Source: Pyropia haitanensis
Taxonomy: Eukaryota > Rhodophyta > Bangiophyceae > Bangiales > Bangiaceae
Direction: 5' to 3'
DNA: 64,000 bases
NCBI GenBank assembly: GCA_008729055.1
Contig: SDUX01000004.1
Span: forward strand, 6,836,559 to 6,900,558
Positions 1 through 13,061 of the stretch are shown here, piece by piece; within the stretch, counting starts at the first letter, position 1, and each line of letters opens with the position of its first letter. A program made the position numbers and the translations under genes. The notes below the pieces were generated by a model. The model searched no databases and was not told the DNA's origin. It saw only the letters and a program-made list of their open reading frames with translations.

Positions 1-965
1 CCTGCGTCGGCAGACGCATCTGCACGGGTCAGCGTTGGTGCACGCTGGTCTTCGCGCGCAGGCAGGGCAACAGAAGAAGGGTGCTCTTCGCTGAGGGGCG
101 GCGTCACAGCCGCCGTCAGCTCAATAGAGTCCGTCTGGCGCCCACATGTAGTGTGCATCGACGAGGGTCTAGGCGGTGAAATCGGGTACCTGCACACCTG
201 ATTTCGATGATATCAGTAAACTTTTCCATAATTACAGTACAATAATTATCAACTACATGAATGAGACAATTGTCATCCACAACAGAGCACCCGTATATTT
301 GAAAACTGGAAGTGATGATACAGCCACATGACTCAAACGCCGTAGGCCGCGGCACAACGACTCTGTCCTGCTCTGCGCATGCCGCCGTCGGCCGCGGCGT
401 GCGCCCACACGACGCACACATCGCGGCGGTCGCGGCGGTCGCAACGGGCGGGTGACGTAGACGCAAAGCACGCCTTTTTTGGACATGACGGACCCGTAAA
501 CAGATCAGTTGCGTGCGCGGAAGAGCCCCCGATACGCAGAGCAAAAAGAGAGGTGGGCGACAGCCATCCCTGCCCCCTCCGAATGCCCTCTCCCTACCGT
601 TCAAGCGGAACCCGCCGCGAGCCGCCAAACACCGCGCTAAATGTCTCCAAGCACCGTCGCCGCCCTGGCCGCGTGGTCCACCTCCCCCCCCCCCCTTGCG
701 CCCTTACCACCGCCGCACCAGCCGGGACGAATAGCAGCATTGGCGGGGGCGGGCGCCACGCACAGCGCATCCCCTGTGTGTGCTCAACAACAGACTGGAA
801 GCGGTCGCTGGGAGGCGGACGGCGAGGGGACGCCCCAGAACACCTCAAGTGCGTTGTCTTCTACCAATTGTTTTAATTCTTCATACCGCGCCCCATGTCG
901 CGCCCTTCCGAGGGGAGGTGTGACGTGTGATCACGTCAAATAACGTGCACGAGATCACGGAAACT

Positions 966-981
966 GTGATTTATAAATCAC
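966..981. promoter_or_regulatory. 16-bp perfect palindrome with TATA-like centre
   Basis: GTGATTTATAAATCAC reads the same on both strands. Both sides carry an ATCACGGAAA element (from 954 and from 976), and an imperfect TGACGTG/CACGTCA dyad lies just upstream at 921-938. Dyads of this kind are typical binding sites for dimeric factors. No neighbouring gene can be assigned, so the function is inference. Confidence 0.35.
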
Positions 982-1689
982 GGAAAGGGCGTGAAGCTTA
1001 AGCCTACTGCAAAGTGTCCTTCCCACTTCTTCCCTATCCATCCAGAACCGCAGACAGCAAACCAGTCAGCAATTTGTGATGCCTCAATTCACGTGACTTA
1101 CACAGCATTAACTGCTGCAAGCACTGTCGGAGCTCCATTTGGTACGCGCGGTTCATGCTAGCTTGCGTGATTATGAAGGTTTGAGTATGTTTATGCACCT
1201 CCCGCGCCATTGTTCCCTCTCGTGACAGGGCACACTTCGGATGAGCCGGGTGACTCTGTCTGGCTCGCGCGGTACGCCGCGCACGTGTGGTGAACATGCA
1301 GTCTGTTTGGGCCTCGCCAGCCGCAATTCAAAGAAAGAAGCAGTGTCCCCTAAAGCAACCAATCTCGCCTTACCACACGCGGGCGGCCGCGTGGCTGCTG
1401 GGACCGCCGTGTTGGCGGGAGTCCTCGCAACGGCACATTCCACCCGGGAACTCACGAGGCGCACGAGGGGCGGTCAGTCTGGGGCGTTCTTGGGTGGGGA
1501 GCTGGCCGTGAGTTGGGATAGCAAAGATATACTGAAGGATCCTCTTTCTGTGTGAAATTCCAAGTATTCGCCTTCGCTGTACTTCTTTTTGTACACTGTT
1601 GTCGCGTCTGCCGCCACATGACCTTTGCATTGATATTGCAACGCGCAGAGAACGACCAAAGCATACGCGTATGCGCGTTCGGGTCAGCC

Positions 1690-1857
1690 AGGGGAGGGGA
1701 GGGGGGCGGGCGGGGGGGGGCGGGGGTTGGCGGGGGGTGGGGCGTGGGAGGGGGGGGAGAGGGGGGGAGCGGGGGCGGAGGGCGAGGGGTCGGGGGTCAG
1801 GGGGGGGGGTGGGGAGGGGGGAGAAAGGGGGGCGGGGGGGGGGAGGGAGGGGGGGCT
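1690..1857 (+). repeat. G-rich strand-asymmetric tract
   Basis: About 170 bases consist almost entirely of G runs of 3-9 separated by single A, C or T. The plus strand has many more than the four G-runs needed for a G-quadruplex. It is not in a coding frame I can support. A quadruplex or replication-pausing role is inference. Confidence 0.6.
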
Positions 1858-1870
1858 GGATAAGAGGGTG

Positions 1871-1990
1871 TGATAACAGGGGGGAGTCATCACACCCCCC
1901 GCACAGTACCTACAGCATGTGGGGCAGTCGGATCACATGTGATCAAACGCCCCGTAGAGGTCGTGAATGAGGTTTGATAACAGGGGGGGT
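1871..1990. repeat. Direct repeat TGATAACAGGGGGG flanking a palindrome
   Basis: TGATAACAGGGGGG occurs at 1871 and again at 1975, 104 bases apart. Between the copies sits the perfect 14-bp palindrome GATCACATGTGATC at 1931-1944. This could be a small insertion footprint or a regulatory cluster. No coding capacity lies inside. Confidence 0.4.
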
Positions 1991-4900
1991 GTTATATATA
2001 TTGGTATCTATTTTTACACAGTGAGATTTAAGAAAATACACGCGCATCAGGAATACTTTCCAATATTTGCCAGCCTCCCCCGTCACGACCGCCACCTCGC
2101 TGTCTCTCGGTTGTGAACACAAGTTGAAGTGTGTTCCGTTACTCCCAGAGCTTGTGTCTGCTGACTCAATGATTGTCGGCATGGCAGCTTGCTGAATTCG
2201 GCGCTGGGCACAGGAGACCGGGACAAATAGGCAATAGCTAGACACACGGGCACTCTATTGGCTCGAGAGAGCCCTCAGCTGCTTGACAGCCCTTTCATAT
2301 GCTCGAAAACGGAGCCAATGACGGCTTCCACCACTTTTTACTTCTTGTGTTCAGACGCCTGCTACTTTTTCGTCAGCGGCATGTCTAAGGCAGATCATGG
2401 CAGTACAGTACCTCTCTAAACTTAGTTGCTCTGGAGATCTGAAGCAGAGCACGGGCGATTCCAGCCTGTGGAGGCTCATCAGCCCGGAAGTAGGTCCCAG
2501 CTGCGACTCTGATTGGCTCAGAGCTCGTCTCAAAGAGAGCAGCTTTGGTCCCTTCGAGAAAAAAGTAGAATCCACCAATAGGTCGCTTGGACGAGTGATC
2601 CAGTTCTTACTACTGTTTTGGGAGGTCACACCGCTGCGCTCACTCAGCTCTGAGGGATCGTTGCTCCCGAGACTTGCTTGCGGCGGTCGACGGAATAGCG
2701 CACAACACGTTTGAAAAGGTGTGTATGCGTGGTGACACTGGGCGTGGTTTCCACCGCCGCTCGAACTCTTGTCGCGAACCCTCGCGCGCGTGCAAGCGGC
2801 CGCCGCGCTCCAGGCTGGCCGTCTGGGGGTCATTGTCACGTTTGTCCCGGGCAGAGATCGCGCATCTGTTTCGATATGGCGGGGGTGGGGCAAAAACCCC
2901 TAACGAGACAGGACCCTGATGGACCTTGATGCAGGCGCAGATTTCCCCGTCCGGTGGGCCCTGCTGCATCGGCAGAACCGCATTGTCATGTCGCTTACGG
3001 GCGGCCGTGACAGCCCCGTAGGCCAATCACAGAGCTGGGATCCGTAGTTGCGCTCCTGGTTGGGAAGTTGGAATGTGCGGCACTCGTGGCCAGACCAACT
3101 CGTCCTGGGCACAATCAATGCAGGGCGGCCGCCGGGTCTGACGCACAACTGTTCCCTGAGACCCCCCCTCCTCAACCCCGCCTTCCACCCTTAACGCTCC
3201 TCTCTCTCTCCTCCTTCTTGTCTCTGGATGCCTCAGTCAACTCTGTGCCGTGCAGCTTCACCAGCGCCCCTGTTCATGCATTGTCTTCTTGACCGATCCA
3301 CGCACAACAGATCTACTGTTATGCAAAGCAAAAACAGACCACGAAGCAAGACACGCGGCTGAAACACTCAGTCAGACACCGCGACACCACACATGCAGCA
3401 CGGGGAACTGGTGCACAAAACAGATGCGCGCGTCCAGAACAATAACAAACTCCCAGCCGCTGATCAGGACCCCGGCGATTCATTAAGAAACACCTCCCAA
3501 GACCTTGCCAAACAGTTGGAAGAAGGTGGACTCGAGCACCTACAGTGATGCCGCCGATGATCGATGTTGACTCGATCCAGTGGAAGGCTATTGGGGACCT
3601 CGACGGGGGAGAGGCGAGGGGCGTGCGTGCAGGCGCGCTTCAACGTGGGGGACCGTGCAAACTCGGTGAGAGACGGCGAGTGGCGGATGGAAACCAGTCT
3701 ACAGCTGAAGCTCCGGGGCGCGCGGCGTCTCGATTCTCAGCCATTGGGATCGGACCTTCTAGAAGAAGAGTTTGGAGAACAACACCGAAGCCTTGGATGG
3801 CAAGTCTATCGCGTGCACCAATCTATCATGTCTGCGACCTGCCCATTGGTTGATGAGCACGACGCACCCCTCCCACGCCTTCCTTCGCGTGCATCCAAGT
3901 ATTCAATGAAGAGCGCTGACGCTACAACGCTCTCAGTGATTTGCGGCCTTTGATTTTGTCACTCGTGAACCCCACGGCACGTCTCGCGCGGCCGCGTGAT
4001 CGCCGAAGTGCGGGGAGCTCCTGAACTCGCCCAGTCACAGGCGCACCACGTGGCTACGAGCTGCTCGTGAGTGAACATAACGAGGCAATCGGAGCCCCCC
4101 GCACATGCCCTTGGAGGCTCGGGGAGTGCAGCGAGGCCACAGCCGAGCGTTACCTGTGCGACTTGGGGAGATTGATGACTTGTGCGGGCGATGTGTGATG
4201 GTATGTGGGCTGTGTAGGCCTTGCGTAGCGGATTCGGACATGAGAGACGGTGGCTGCAGCCGCGGGCCCGCCTGCCCCCCTACCCGCCTTGCTCCTCGAC
4301 GGCATCCCTGTGGCGCACGGCCATGACATCGCTTCTCGACACCGGCGCTGCCGTCGCCCCCCTCGCTGTCGCAAAACCTGTGCAGCAGCTTCACGAGCGG
4401 TGCTGGGGCTGCCGCGCTGGCCCACCATCGCTGCAGCGGTCGGCTTGCCCTTCATACGCAGTGGGACAGAAAAAGGCAGCGTGAGCTGGCGAAGTAACCG
4501 GGACGCCGTGTGGGTACGGCAGCCAGCCGCACTGCCGATTGGTCGCGGTGGCGGTGACCAGGTCAGAAGGCCAAGTCCGATCTCAGTACCTGAACCAAAG
4601 CAGTTGGACTAACGTTTCTTCGTCCCGGGTCAACTCTGTCGCGAACGGTCCAATGAGAGCGTAGGATGGAATGCTGTCACAGCACGACACGCTAGTGACG
4701 CGGGTGCCTTCACGGGTTCGAGTCGCGGGAGGGGTCTTGTTGGCAATGATGGGCGGAAAATCGCGCGCATCGCCCAAGGAGATCGATGGCCTGCACGATA
4801 AATGAAACTGGGCCGATCCAAAGCTTATCGAACCCTAAATCCAATGAGTCGGTAGCTAACGCTCGGGGCGATGCGCTGCCGATGAGACTCCGGAGGAAAC

Positions 4901-6890
4901 GTGACGATCATGGCGGTGGTAGTGGGCGGGCGGCGGCAGCAACCGCCGCCACTCACACCTGCGCGGGTCCACGGCGGCCCCACATGCACACGCCGCACAC
5001 ACCACAGAGGCGCGGGTGGCGAGGGCCTCGCGGTGACGCACCTCACGTGATCGGTTGTGAAGGGGCGGAAAGCAGGAAGGAAGGGTTGATTGCGACCACG
5101 TGCCGGCCTCTCCATGTGCCACGCTAGATTGCACCAATAAGCCCGGAGCTCGGCGTCGGCCATCGCGGTGCTGTTTTCTCCCAATAGAAGAGCTCGTCGG
5201 AGTTGTACCGCTATTCGGTTGTGCCGACAAAGGCGAAGCGCGCGGCCTCGCTGCCGTCGTGCGCTGCAGGAGTCTGCGTCTGCCCGCCCTCTCGCGAAAC
5301 GTTTGGAGTCCGGCGTCAATTCTTGCTCCGCGGGCTCTGGGGCGCCACCCCGTGTCGCTCAGCAGACCTCATGGGAGCGCGTTGATTGTTTGGCGGGAAA
5401 ACCGACAAAAACCCGTGCCTGGTGCTGCCCGGTGGTCCCCTGCAACTTAGTGACTGCGACGATCTCGACAACGAACCGCGGCCTTCGTGCAGCGTCGCAG
5501 GCCGTTGCGAGGTCGCATGTTTCTTCGTCTGTGGCTAAGGGAGGGCGTGTGGGGTCCTGTCCAAGATCCCCTTCACCTCGAGACTGACAGACACCGAATG
5601 GCATGCGTTAGAGGTCCTCACATAAGTTGTCCTTGCCCGCGCTGCGCCGTCTTTCGGAGCCGCCCCCTCCGGCTGCTTGGCAATCCGAAGAACAGTGGCC
5701 CGAAAAGAAAGTACGGGGAGCTCGGGGCCCGCCCGTTGGCGCGTGCGCGCCTGTTGGCGCGGTCGCGTCAGCAGACGAAACTGTACCTACAGCGAGCTGC
5801 CCCGTCATTCACGCCCACCTTTTCCGCCCACAGCGGCCATCCTTGCCACAACATAAGCGCGGGAGGTGCTGTCACCGCCCAGTGCTGGACAGACGAGCGG
5901 CTGGGCCGTCACTCGGCACCGCCCGTATGTCGACGGCGGCGGCGGTGGACCCCGAATCGTCGCGATCACTCCGCCGTCGGCCCAAGAGGCAGAAAATCGC
6001 TTTGACGTGACGGCGTTCCCGGCTCGCTTTGGTGGCCCCGATGGGGTGGACCGGTCTCCACCCTATCGTGGGCGGCGGTCGGTTGCCACGCTGTTCTGGG
6101 GCCCCACCGTTGATACGGCCGCGGGTGTGGATCGAGTTGAGTGCCCCCTCCTCCCGCCCTGCCTCCCCCCCACCCAAAACCCCTCCGGCCGACGCGGATC
6201 TCGGGCGCATCGGCGCGTTCCCAGACCCTGTCTTGGCTGTCTACCGTCGGTGTGGACTAGCCTGTCCACGCCGGCTGACGCCGCCCCCCCCCCCCCGCCA
6301 CCCTTGATATGGCATGTGGAGCGACCCCTGCACGCAGGCTCAAGCCGCGGAGGAGGCGCAGGCCGCGCCGCGCCCGGCATGGGAGTGGCGCAGGGGTCAC
6401 CCGCCAGACCGTACCCGTTTCTTCCTTCTATCGCTGCGCACGCGCGCGTAGTCCCGCCAACCGGGGGGCCACGGCTTCAGCGGCCTGGGCTCGTGGCCGC
6501 GAGGGGGACCGCCGACGGGTCCACCATCCCGCAGCGGTCGCCGTCGCCGCCGCACCCGCCGCCTCTGCTGCCCCCCTACCAGGAGCTTGTCCGCGAGGCG
6601 CCCCCCCGCGCACGTTTGGCCGCGCGACCGCCCACCACCGCCACCCCCAGCGCTTCGTGAGCGTCGCGAGAGGTGGGACGGAGAGAGGCGGCCTGGCGTC
6701 TTGGAGGCGGGAAGGGGGGACAAGGAGGGAGAGCGACGGCTCGGTTCGGAAGGGGAGGGAGGGGGGGGGGGGGGGTGGAGGGTGTTGGACCGTATCGGCC
6801 CTGACCCGCTCCGTGGCAGCTGCTGCCGATCGGGGCGGCGGCGGTGCGGGCACGCGGCCTGGCGTAGCGTAGCGTAGCCCGACGCCACCC

Positions 6891-6912
6891 CGCGCGCGCG
6901 CGCGCGCGCGCG
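6891..6912. repeat. (CG)11 dinucleotide tract
   Basis: Uninterrupted alternating CG runs over 22 bases, a sequence type known to favour Z-DNA. It lies about 1.2 kb upstream of the zinc-finger reading frame. Confidence 0.8.
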
Positions 6913-7781
6913 CACTACCTGCGCGCGCCGTGCGGCCAACGCGGCGTGGCGGGCCCGCCGCCACGTCCGAGCGGCACCCCGAGCGCCGGGTGGGGAAGCG
7001 AGGGGGGGGGGGGGGGCGGTTGGCTCGCGGCCTGCGCGCCGCGCCACACCTCTCAGACGCGCTTGCCGCCCCCTGCCACGACGGGCTTGGACCGCGTCGG
7101 CCGCCGCGACCGCCGCCGCGCGGCCGGGCCTCGCGCACTGCCCAGTGAGAGTGAGCGAGGGGACGTCCACGCGCCCGCCGCCGCCGACTCCGGTGCGTGG
7201 CAGAGGCGGAGAGGGACGTGGATCCGCCGGCCCGGCGGACCGCGGGGTGGGGTGAGGGGGTGTGGTCCAACCGACCCACGCGGCGGCCGCCGCGGCCGCC
7301 GCCGCTGGCCTGACCTCGACGTGCCCGCAGCGCCAACGACGCGGTCCCGCACGTTGCCGCGCGGCGGCCGCCCGACGGGGCCGTGCATTCCGCGGTGGGG
7401 GGAGCGCCAGCGTCAGCGCGCGCGCGCGTCGTGTCGACGATCTGCCCTGCCCGCCGTAGCCGTGCAGCACTCCCGCCAGGCCTTGCAGCGTCTGGCATTC
7501 GCCTCCGTCGCTGCTGCTGCCGCCGCCGCAGCCGCTGCAGCAGTCACCGTTTGCCGTCGCTGACGCCCCTGCTTCCGACCGCCGCGGCCGCGAGGGAGCG
7601 TGGGTGCGTGGCCCGGACGGCGCGGGTCGGCATCGACGTGCCGTCCACGTGGAGCGCCGGCAGGCACGGAGGGACCGGGGCTCGCGCGCTCTTGCCTCCC
7701 CGACGTCGACGGCAGCCACCGCGCACACTGAGGGACGGGCAGAGGAGTCGTCACCGCCCGCGGTGCCGGCGCACTCACGCT

Positions 7782-8020
7782 GGCGGTGCTCCGGACGCAA
7801 CCGCACCCACCTCAATCGCTACCACCTCCGCACCAGGTGCGGCAGTCGCTGCTGCGGACGGCATTCCCGCGACGGCTGCCGCCGACGACACTCCCACCAC
7901 GGCCGCCGCCGACGACACTCCCGCCACCGCAAAGGCAGCCGCCCCGTTCGTCACGGACGCCGGTGGCGTGCGGACACGCGACCGGCTCGCCATCGATACA
8001 GGGGGGGAGACGAGGGGAGG
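7782..8020 (+). other. Candidate 5' exon or frame-shifted N-terminus of the zinc-finger gene
   Basis: In the frame two bases behind the zinc-finger frame, this stretch reads as an ordered Ala/Thr-rich peptide with the doubled element AADDTP and mostly C or G in third positions. It loses coherence in the G-rich stretch after about 8000, where the zinc-finger frame takes over. An intron or a homopolymer indel near 7990-8100 would join them. No ATG was found to start it. Confidence 0.3.
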
Positions 8021-8127
8021 GGAGGGAGGGAGAGGCCGGCACTCCACGACATCTGCCCACCGTGGACGTTGATGGGGGGCAAGGGGGGGCGGGGGAGGGA
8101 GCGGGCCGCGGGCGTGGCCGGCCACGG

Positions 8128-11100
8128 ATGGCCGGCGGGGGTGCGCCCGCTGCCGACCGTGGCGGAGGAGCTGGCGGGGGGGGCGCCTCCGCTCCCAGTG
8201 GTAGTGGTGACGGTGACGGCGGTGGCATGCCCGCGGGGGAGCCTGTCAGCGGCGGAGGGGCAAGCGCGAAGGGGAGTGCGACCGCCAGTGGCACCGCTCC
8301 TGTCGCTGCCGCCGATGGCTTGACGGCGGAGCCGCCGCTGCTGACCCTCCCGCCGAGCCTTCACCACGAGGACACACCGAGGGGGGGCGGACGTGGAGGA
8401 GGGGAGGCGGCGGGCGGCGCTGCCACCGACGGCCGCGTGGGCGGCAGCACGGGAGTGTCACTGGGAGGGCGGGAGCAGGCGTCGCCACTCGGCAGCGCCT
8501 GTGGGGGCCTACCAGGGTCGGGCACCGGCGGGGGCGTGACCAAGCTCCCACCGCCACCGGGTAGCGGTACCGCTGCACTGGCTGCGCCATCGACCATGCA
8601 GTTGACCACGCCGACCACACCGCATACGCAGCCGTCACCCGGCCGCCGCAACGGCGACAGCGCCGGTGGCACCGCCGGCGACGGTAGTCGCAGTGATGCC
8701 GCCGCGCCGCAGCAACCTGCACCCGGCACGAGTGGTGGGCGAACTGCCGCCCCATCGCCGCCCGCACTGTCGCCACTGCTGTTGCAGCCTTTGGCGACTT
8801 CCGCCTGGGGCGCGGCCGCCACCACTGGGGGGGGGTTGCCAAGCATCCCCACTTCCGGGGCGGGGCTGGGCGGCGGGGGTGGGGGGTGGGGGGGGGGCGG
8901 CGGGCGGTCCGAATGGGAATCCGCTGATGCCCGCCCTGCCGCCCGGGGGGGGCCGTTGGCGGGTGGTAGCTCTGCCGCACCGTCCCCGCTTCCATCGGGG
9001 GCGCGGGAGAAAGGCACGCTCTTCTCTCGCCGCCACCCGCCGTTGCGGCCACGAGATGGAGGTGGCAGTACTGAAGCGGCGCCGGGTATGCACGGCGGCT
9101 CGGCGGGAGATCGCAGCGGCGGTGGTGGCGGGGAGCCCCGGTCCTTGTCCGATCTGGCCGCGCGGCCTCCGTCGGGCGGTCCGGGCGGTACGCCACCGCT
9201 CCCCCTCTTGTCGCCGCCTAGCCGGCTGCTAGAGGAGGTTGCACCCAGCCTCCGCCGCCGCGCCACGCCGTCGACACGCTACGCGATGTGCCCGCCGCCA
9301 CAGCTGCAGCTGCCGCAGGAACGTCCTCTGCCAACTCCCATTGCGCCCGTGCTCAGCGCCTCGTCCGTGCCACCGCGGCGGGGAAGTGGGCGCGCGCCAC
9401 CACTTCACGATGGGCCCGGGGGGGGGGGCGTGGGCCTCACATACGCTGGCAGCCGTGGGGTAGGGGTAGGCGGCACGGGCGCCCCGCCGTCGGGGGGGGT
9501 GGGCGGAGGTGGCGGCCGCCAGGCTCTGCCGAGCGCGGTAGGCAGCGGCGGACTGCCAACGTCAGGCGCTACCACCCCGCACACGTTATTGTCGTATCTT
9601 GGCGTCGGTGGGGGGGGGTGGGGCAGCGCCATTGGCCCTGGCAGCAGCGCGGGCGGCGTCGGGGGGAGTGCCGGTGGTGTCGGAAGCGTCAGCGGGAGTC
9701 TCCTGCCTTCTGCCTCGCTCGCTGGCGGCCAAGTCTTGCCGTCCCCCATTGCACTGCCATCGCCGCTTGAGGCTGGCCACTTGGGCGGCGGCTTCCACGA
9801 CGCCACAGCACGCGATAGCGGTGGGTACGGGAGTGGCCATGGCGGAGGCGGCATTGGTAGCGGCGGCCTGTCGGCAATCGGCACGGGAGCGGGCGCGGCG
9901 AGCTTGCCTTCGCCGTTTGGTGGCGTCCTGTCGCCCGCCGTGCCCCTGCCGTCACCGTTCTCGTTCCAGCCACTGACGCCATCCATGTACCCCGAGATGG
10001 TGCCTCCGACGCCCATCGGCGGGACCACACCGCTTGTCGGGGGAGCGTTTGGAGGAGGTGGGGAGGGAGACGTGGCCGCAACTCCCCGGGGCGGGAAAGC
10101 GGAAGGTACCGACGAGGGTGCCCGCGCCCAACGGGAGCGACCGGCGGACTCTGCTGCTGAAGGAGGTGGGGGAGGAACAACCGACTTGGCCAACGACGGG
10201 GGGGCGGGCCTGCCACAAGACCCACCTCGCGGCTATGGTGGCGTCTTTCCCGCGCAGACGCCTCGGGGGTGGCGGCCAATGCCGTCGCCTGGCCGTGCCC
10301 TTCGCGCCGGTGTCCCGCCAATGTTGCCAACGGTGGTGCGGTCGCCTCGGGTGACGACCATGTTGCCGTCCCCGCGACTGGCGCTGGGCGGAGCATTTGG
10401 AGCTGGAGGTGGAGCAGCCGCCGCCTACGGAGCCGGTGCTGCAGGTGCCGCCGCGCTGCCACCTACTCACCAGTCACCCCAAGCGCGCGGTCCGGGCCAC
10501 GCAGCGACCCCGCTGGCAGCGCTGCCGCCATCTGGAGGCGGACAGGGTGGCCTTGGCCAGCCGCGATCCCCGCACGACCGGTTGAGGCAGCGGCTGCCGG
10601 TGGCGGGTCGGCCGGGTGCGCCACCAAGCGGTAGTAGCACAGGCACGTTGCCGCCGCCGCTGTTGAGACCACCACCATCAAGCGCGGGGTACGCGCCATC
10701 GCACGGGCACCACCCAGTATCCCTTCGAACTGGGACGCTGCCTCAGGGGCGAGAAGCGTATGGTGGTGGCGGCAATGGTGGCGGCGGCAGCGGTGGCGGC
10801 GACAGTGGTGGCGGCGGAGCAGGGGAGGATGACCCTAGCGACGGACCACCGCCGACACATGGCAGCGCGGGCGCACCCGCGCGCAAGAGGATGCGGCCAC
10901 AGTACTGGAACGCGGCCAACACTGAAGCAGGTGTCGCCAGCCGAACGCAGGAGTCTCTGGGGACCAACCCCGCCGACGGCAGCGGTGGTGCACCGGTCAT
11001 GACCCCTCGAAGGCCTGCAGGTGGCGTCGCCCTTCAGTGGACGGACCCGGGCGGGGTGGGGCGCTCCCGAGGCAGCCCGAGCAAGGGCAACACACCACCT

Positions 11101-12992
11101 CGTGCAGCCGCTTTCCGAAATGACGGTCAGCTCTACGGAGCGGCGCTTGGGGGTGGGCGCGGAGGCAGCAGGGGAATGGTTGTCAGTGGCAGCGGACAAA
11201 TCGCCCCGGGCACGTTGACCGGGTCGGGTGGCGGAAAAGCAGGCCTCGCGAGTGATGGCGGCAGCCGCGGCGGCGCCACCGTCCCCCCCGCTCCGGCGCG
11301 ACGGCGGCGGCAGAGTAGCTACCATGACGACGCGGTCATGGGCGGGGTACTCTCCCCTGCCTATATTGACCGCGGTGGCATCGGGCTGTCGGTGGATGGC
11401 GTCGGCGGAATTGACGGTTTGGGGGGCATGGACGACAGTGTAGGCGCATCGCTGCCCGACGGGATGGTCCTTGGGGCTGCTGAAGACCGCGACGGAGGTG
11501 TCCGGACCATCAGCGGGGGGATTGGCCGCGTCCGAGGCGGCGGCGGTGGTGGTGGCGACGGCGGCAGCGGCAGCGGGAGCCGCGGGGCAACAGTGGGTGG
11601 CGGCCGCAGGCAGGGGGGTGACTCCCGGGGCGGGGTCGCCTTGTACGACACCACTCCCCGCGGCCACATGCGTGAGGCGATGAATTACGCCGACGCCGAG
11701 GCGCAAGGGCGGTTGGACGTCGACGCGAGGGCGGGGGGAAGTCGCAGCCGCAGCGGCGGCCCGGGCCCCATCGGCGTGGGCAGGGGCAGCGGGGGAGGCG
11801 ACGGTATCGGGATGGTGGGAGGCGGCAGCTACAACAGCGGCGGTGACGGCGGCGACGGCGTGCACGCGCGACACGACACGAGCGGTCGCACAGGGTCGGC
11901 CGCGGCGCTGCAGTCGTCCTATCGAGACGACGCGAGCAGCGCGGCAGCTGCAACCGGGGCGGGCTCCAGCCGCCGCGACAGCGGGGACGACGCCGGCGGC
12001 GACGGCGGCAGCGGCGTGGACGGCGCCGGCGAAGGAGGTGGCGCGTCTCGCGACGGCATCCGCGACGACGGCTCCGAGGCGACCAAGCGGTTTGTGTGCG
12101 AGACGTGCGGCGCCATCTTTGAGCGCCGTGGCCACTGCCGCGCACACATTGACGCGGTCCATGCGCGCGAGCGCCCGTACGGGTGCGTCACCTGCGGGGG
12201 CTCGTTTGGGCACAAGAGCAGCCTCTACCGCCACGAGCGCACCGTCCACGAGCGGCAGCGGCGGTACGGCTGCGACGCGTGCGCCATCTCGTTTGTGGAC
12301 AAGACGGAGCTGGACAAGCACTGCCGCACTGTCCACGAGCGCCTGCGCCCGTTCCCTTGCACCATCTGTGGGTTTGCGTTTAGCCGCGAGATGCACCTCC
12401 GCGACCACGTGCGGTCCGTGCACGAGAAGCGGCGGCCATTCCTGTGCAAGCACTGCGGCAGCGCGTTCTCGCACAAGTGGAGCCTGCTGCGGCACATCCG
12501 GTCGCTGCATGCTGGGGCCGTCGCGCCAGCGCCGCCGATGATGGGGACGGATGTGGGTGTCGGTGTCGGCGGGCCCATGTCACCGCTGCCACTGTACACG
12601 AGGGGGCACCCGGGCGGCCCGATGCCGGGGCAACACCCGGGGGCGGTAGGGATGCTGTACAACGACCGCCGGTCTGTCGACGGCTACGTGCACCCACAGC
12701 AGCAGCAGCAGCAACACCAGCAACACCAGGCGGCGGGGGCGCAGCACCGGACACACTACCCACCCGCGCACGGGAACCAAGGCGGACAGGCAACGCCGCC
12801 AGTGGGAATTGACGGCGACCCGATGCCGCCTGAAAGTGAAGCGGCGGGCATCTACGGCCAGCGGGCGGGCGGCGACCTCTACGCGGCACACCACAACCAT
12901 CCGACGGCGGGAGCGAGACACTCTCCGTATGCGCGTGCGCCACCACCGCCGCCACCGCCACACCATCGGCCACATCCCGGAGCAGCATCGAC

Positions 12993-13061
<69 letters not shown>

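Larger units (their letters stand above)
1..5864. other. Intergenic region, no confident gene
   Basis: Many frames stay open on both strands because GC is high, but none has a recognisable domain, a convincing ATG context or sustained coding-like third-position bias. The base composition is mixed, with AT-rich pockets near 190-310 and 1990-2050. The region holds the palindromes, the G-rich tract and the direct repeat listed separately. Distal exons or unrecognised transposon debris cannot be excluded. Confidence 0.5.
5865..8127. other. GC-rich region upstream of the zinc-finger gene
   Basis: Long frames are open on both strands here, and most begin at non-ATG codons. It may hold the promoter, 5' UTR and one or more 5' exons of the zinc-finger gene. 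It contains the (CG)11 tract and the candidate exon given separately. Nothing else is supported. Confidence 0.4.

Noticed and set aside
4700..4740. GGTTCGAGTC, a T-loop-like word suggesting a tRNA
   Set aside because: The flanking bases do not form a five-pair T-stem and no anticodon arm or acceptor stem can be found.
6397..7815. 472-residue minus-strand frame
   Set aside because: It is Arg/Ala/Pro-rich with no recognisable block; high GC alone keeps it open.
10678..12510. 610-residue minus-strand frame opposite the zinc-finger gene
   Set aside because: It is the antisense of the fingers and Gly-rich flank, with no domain of its own.
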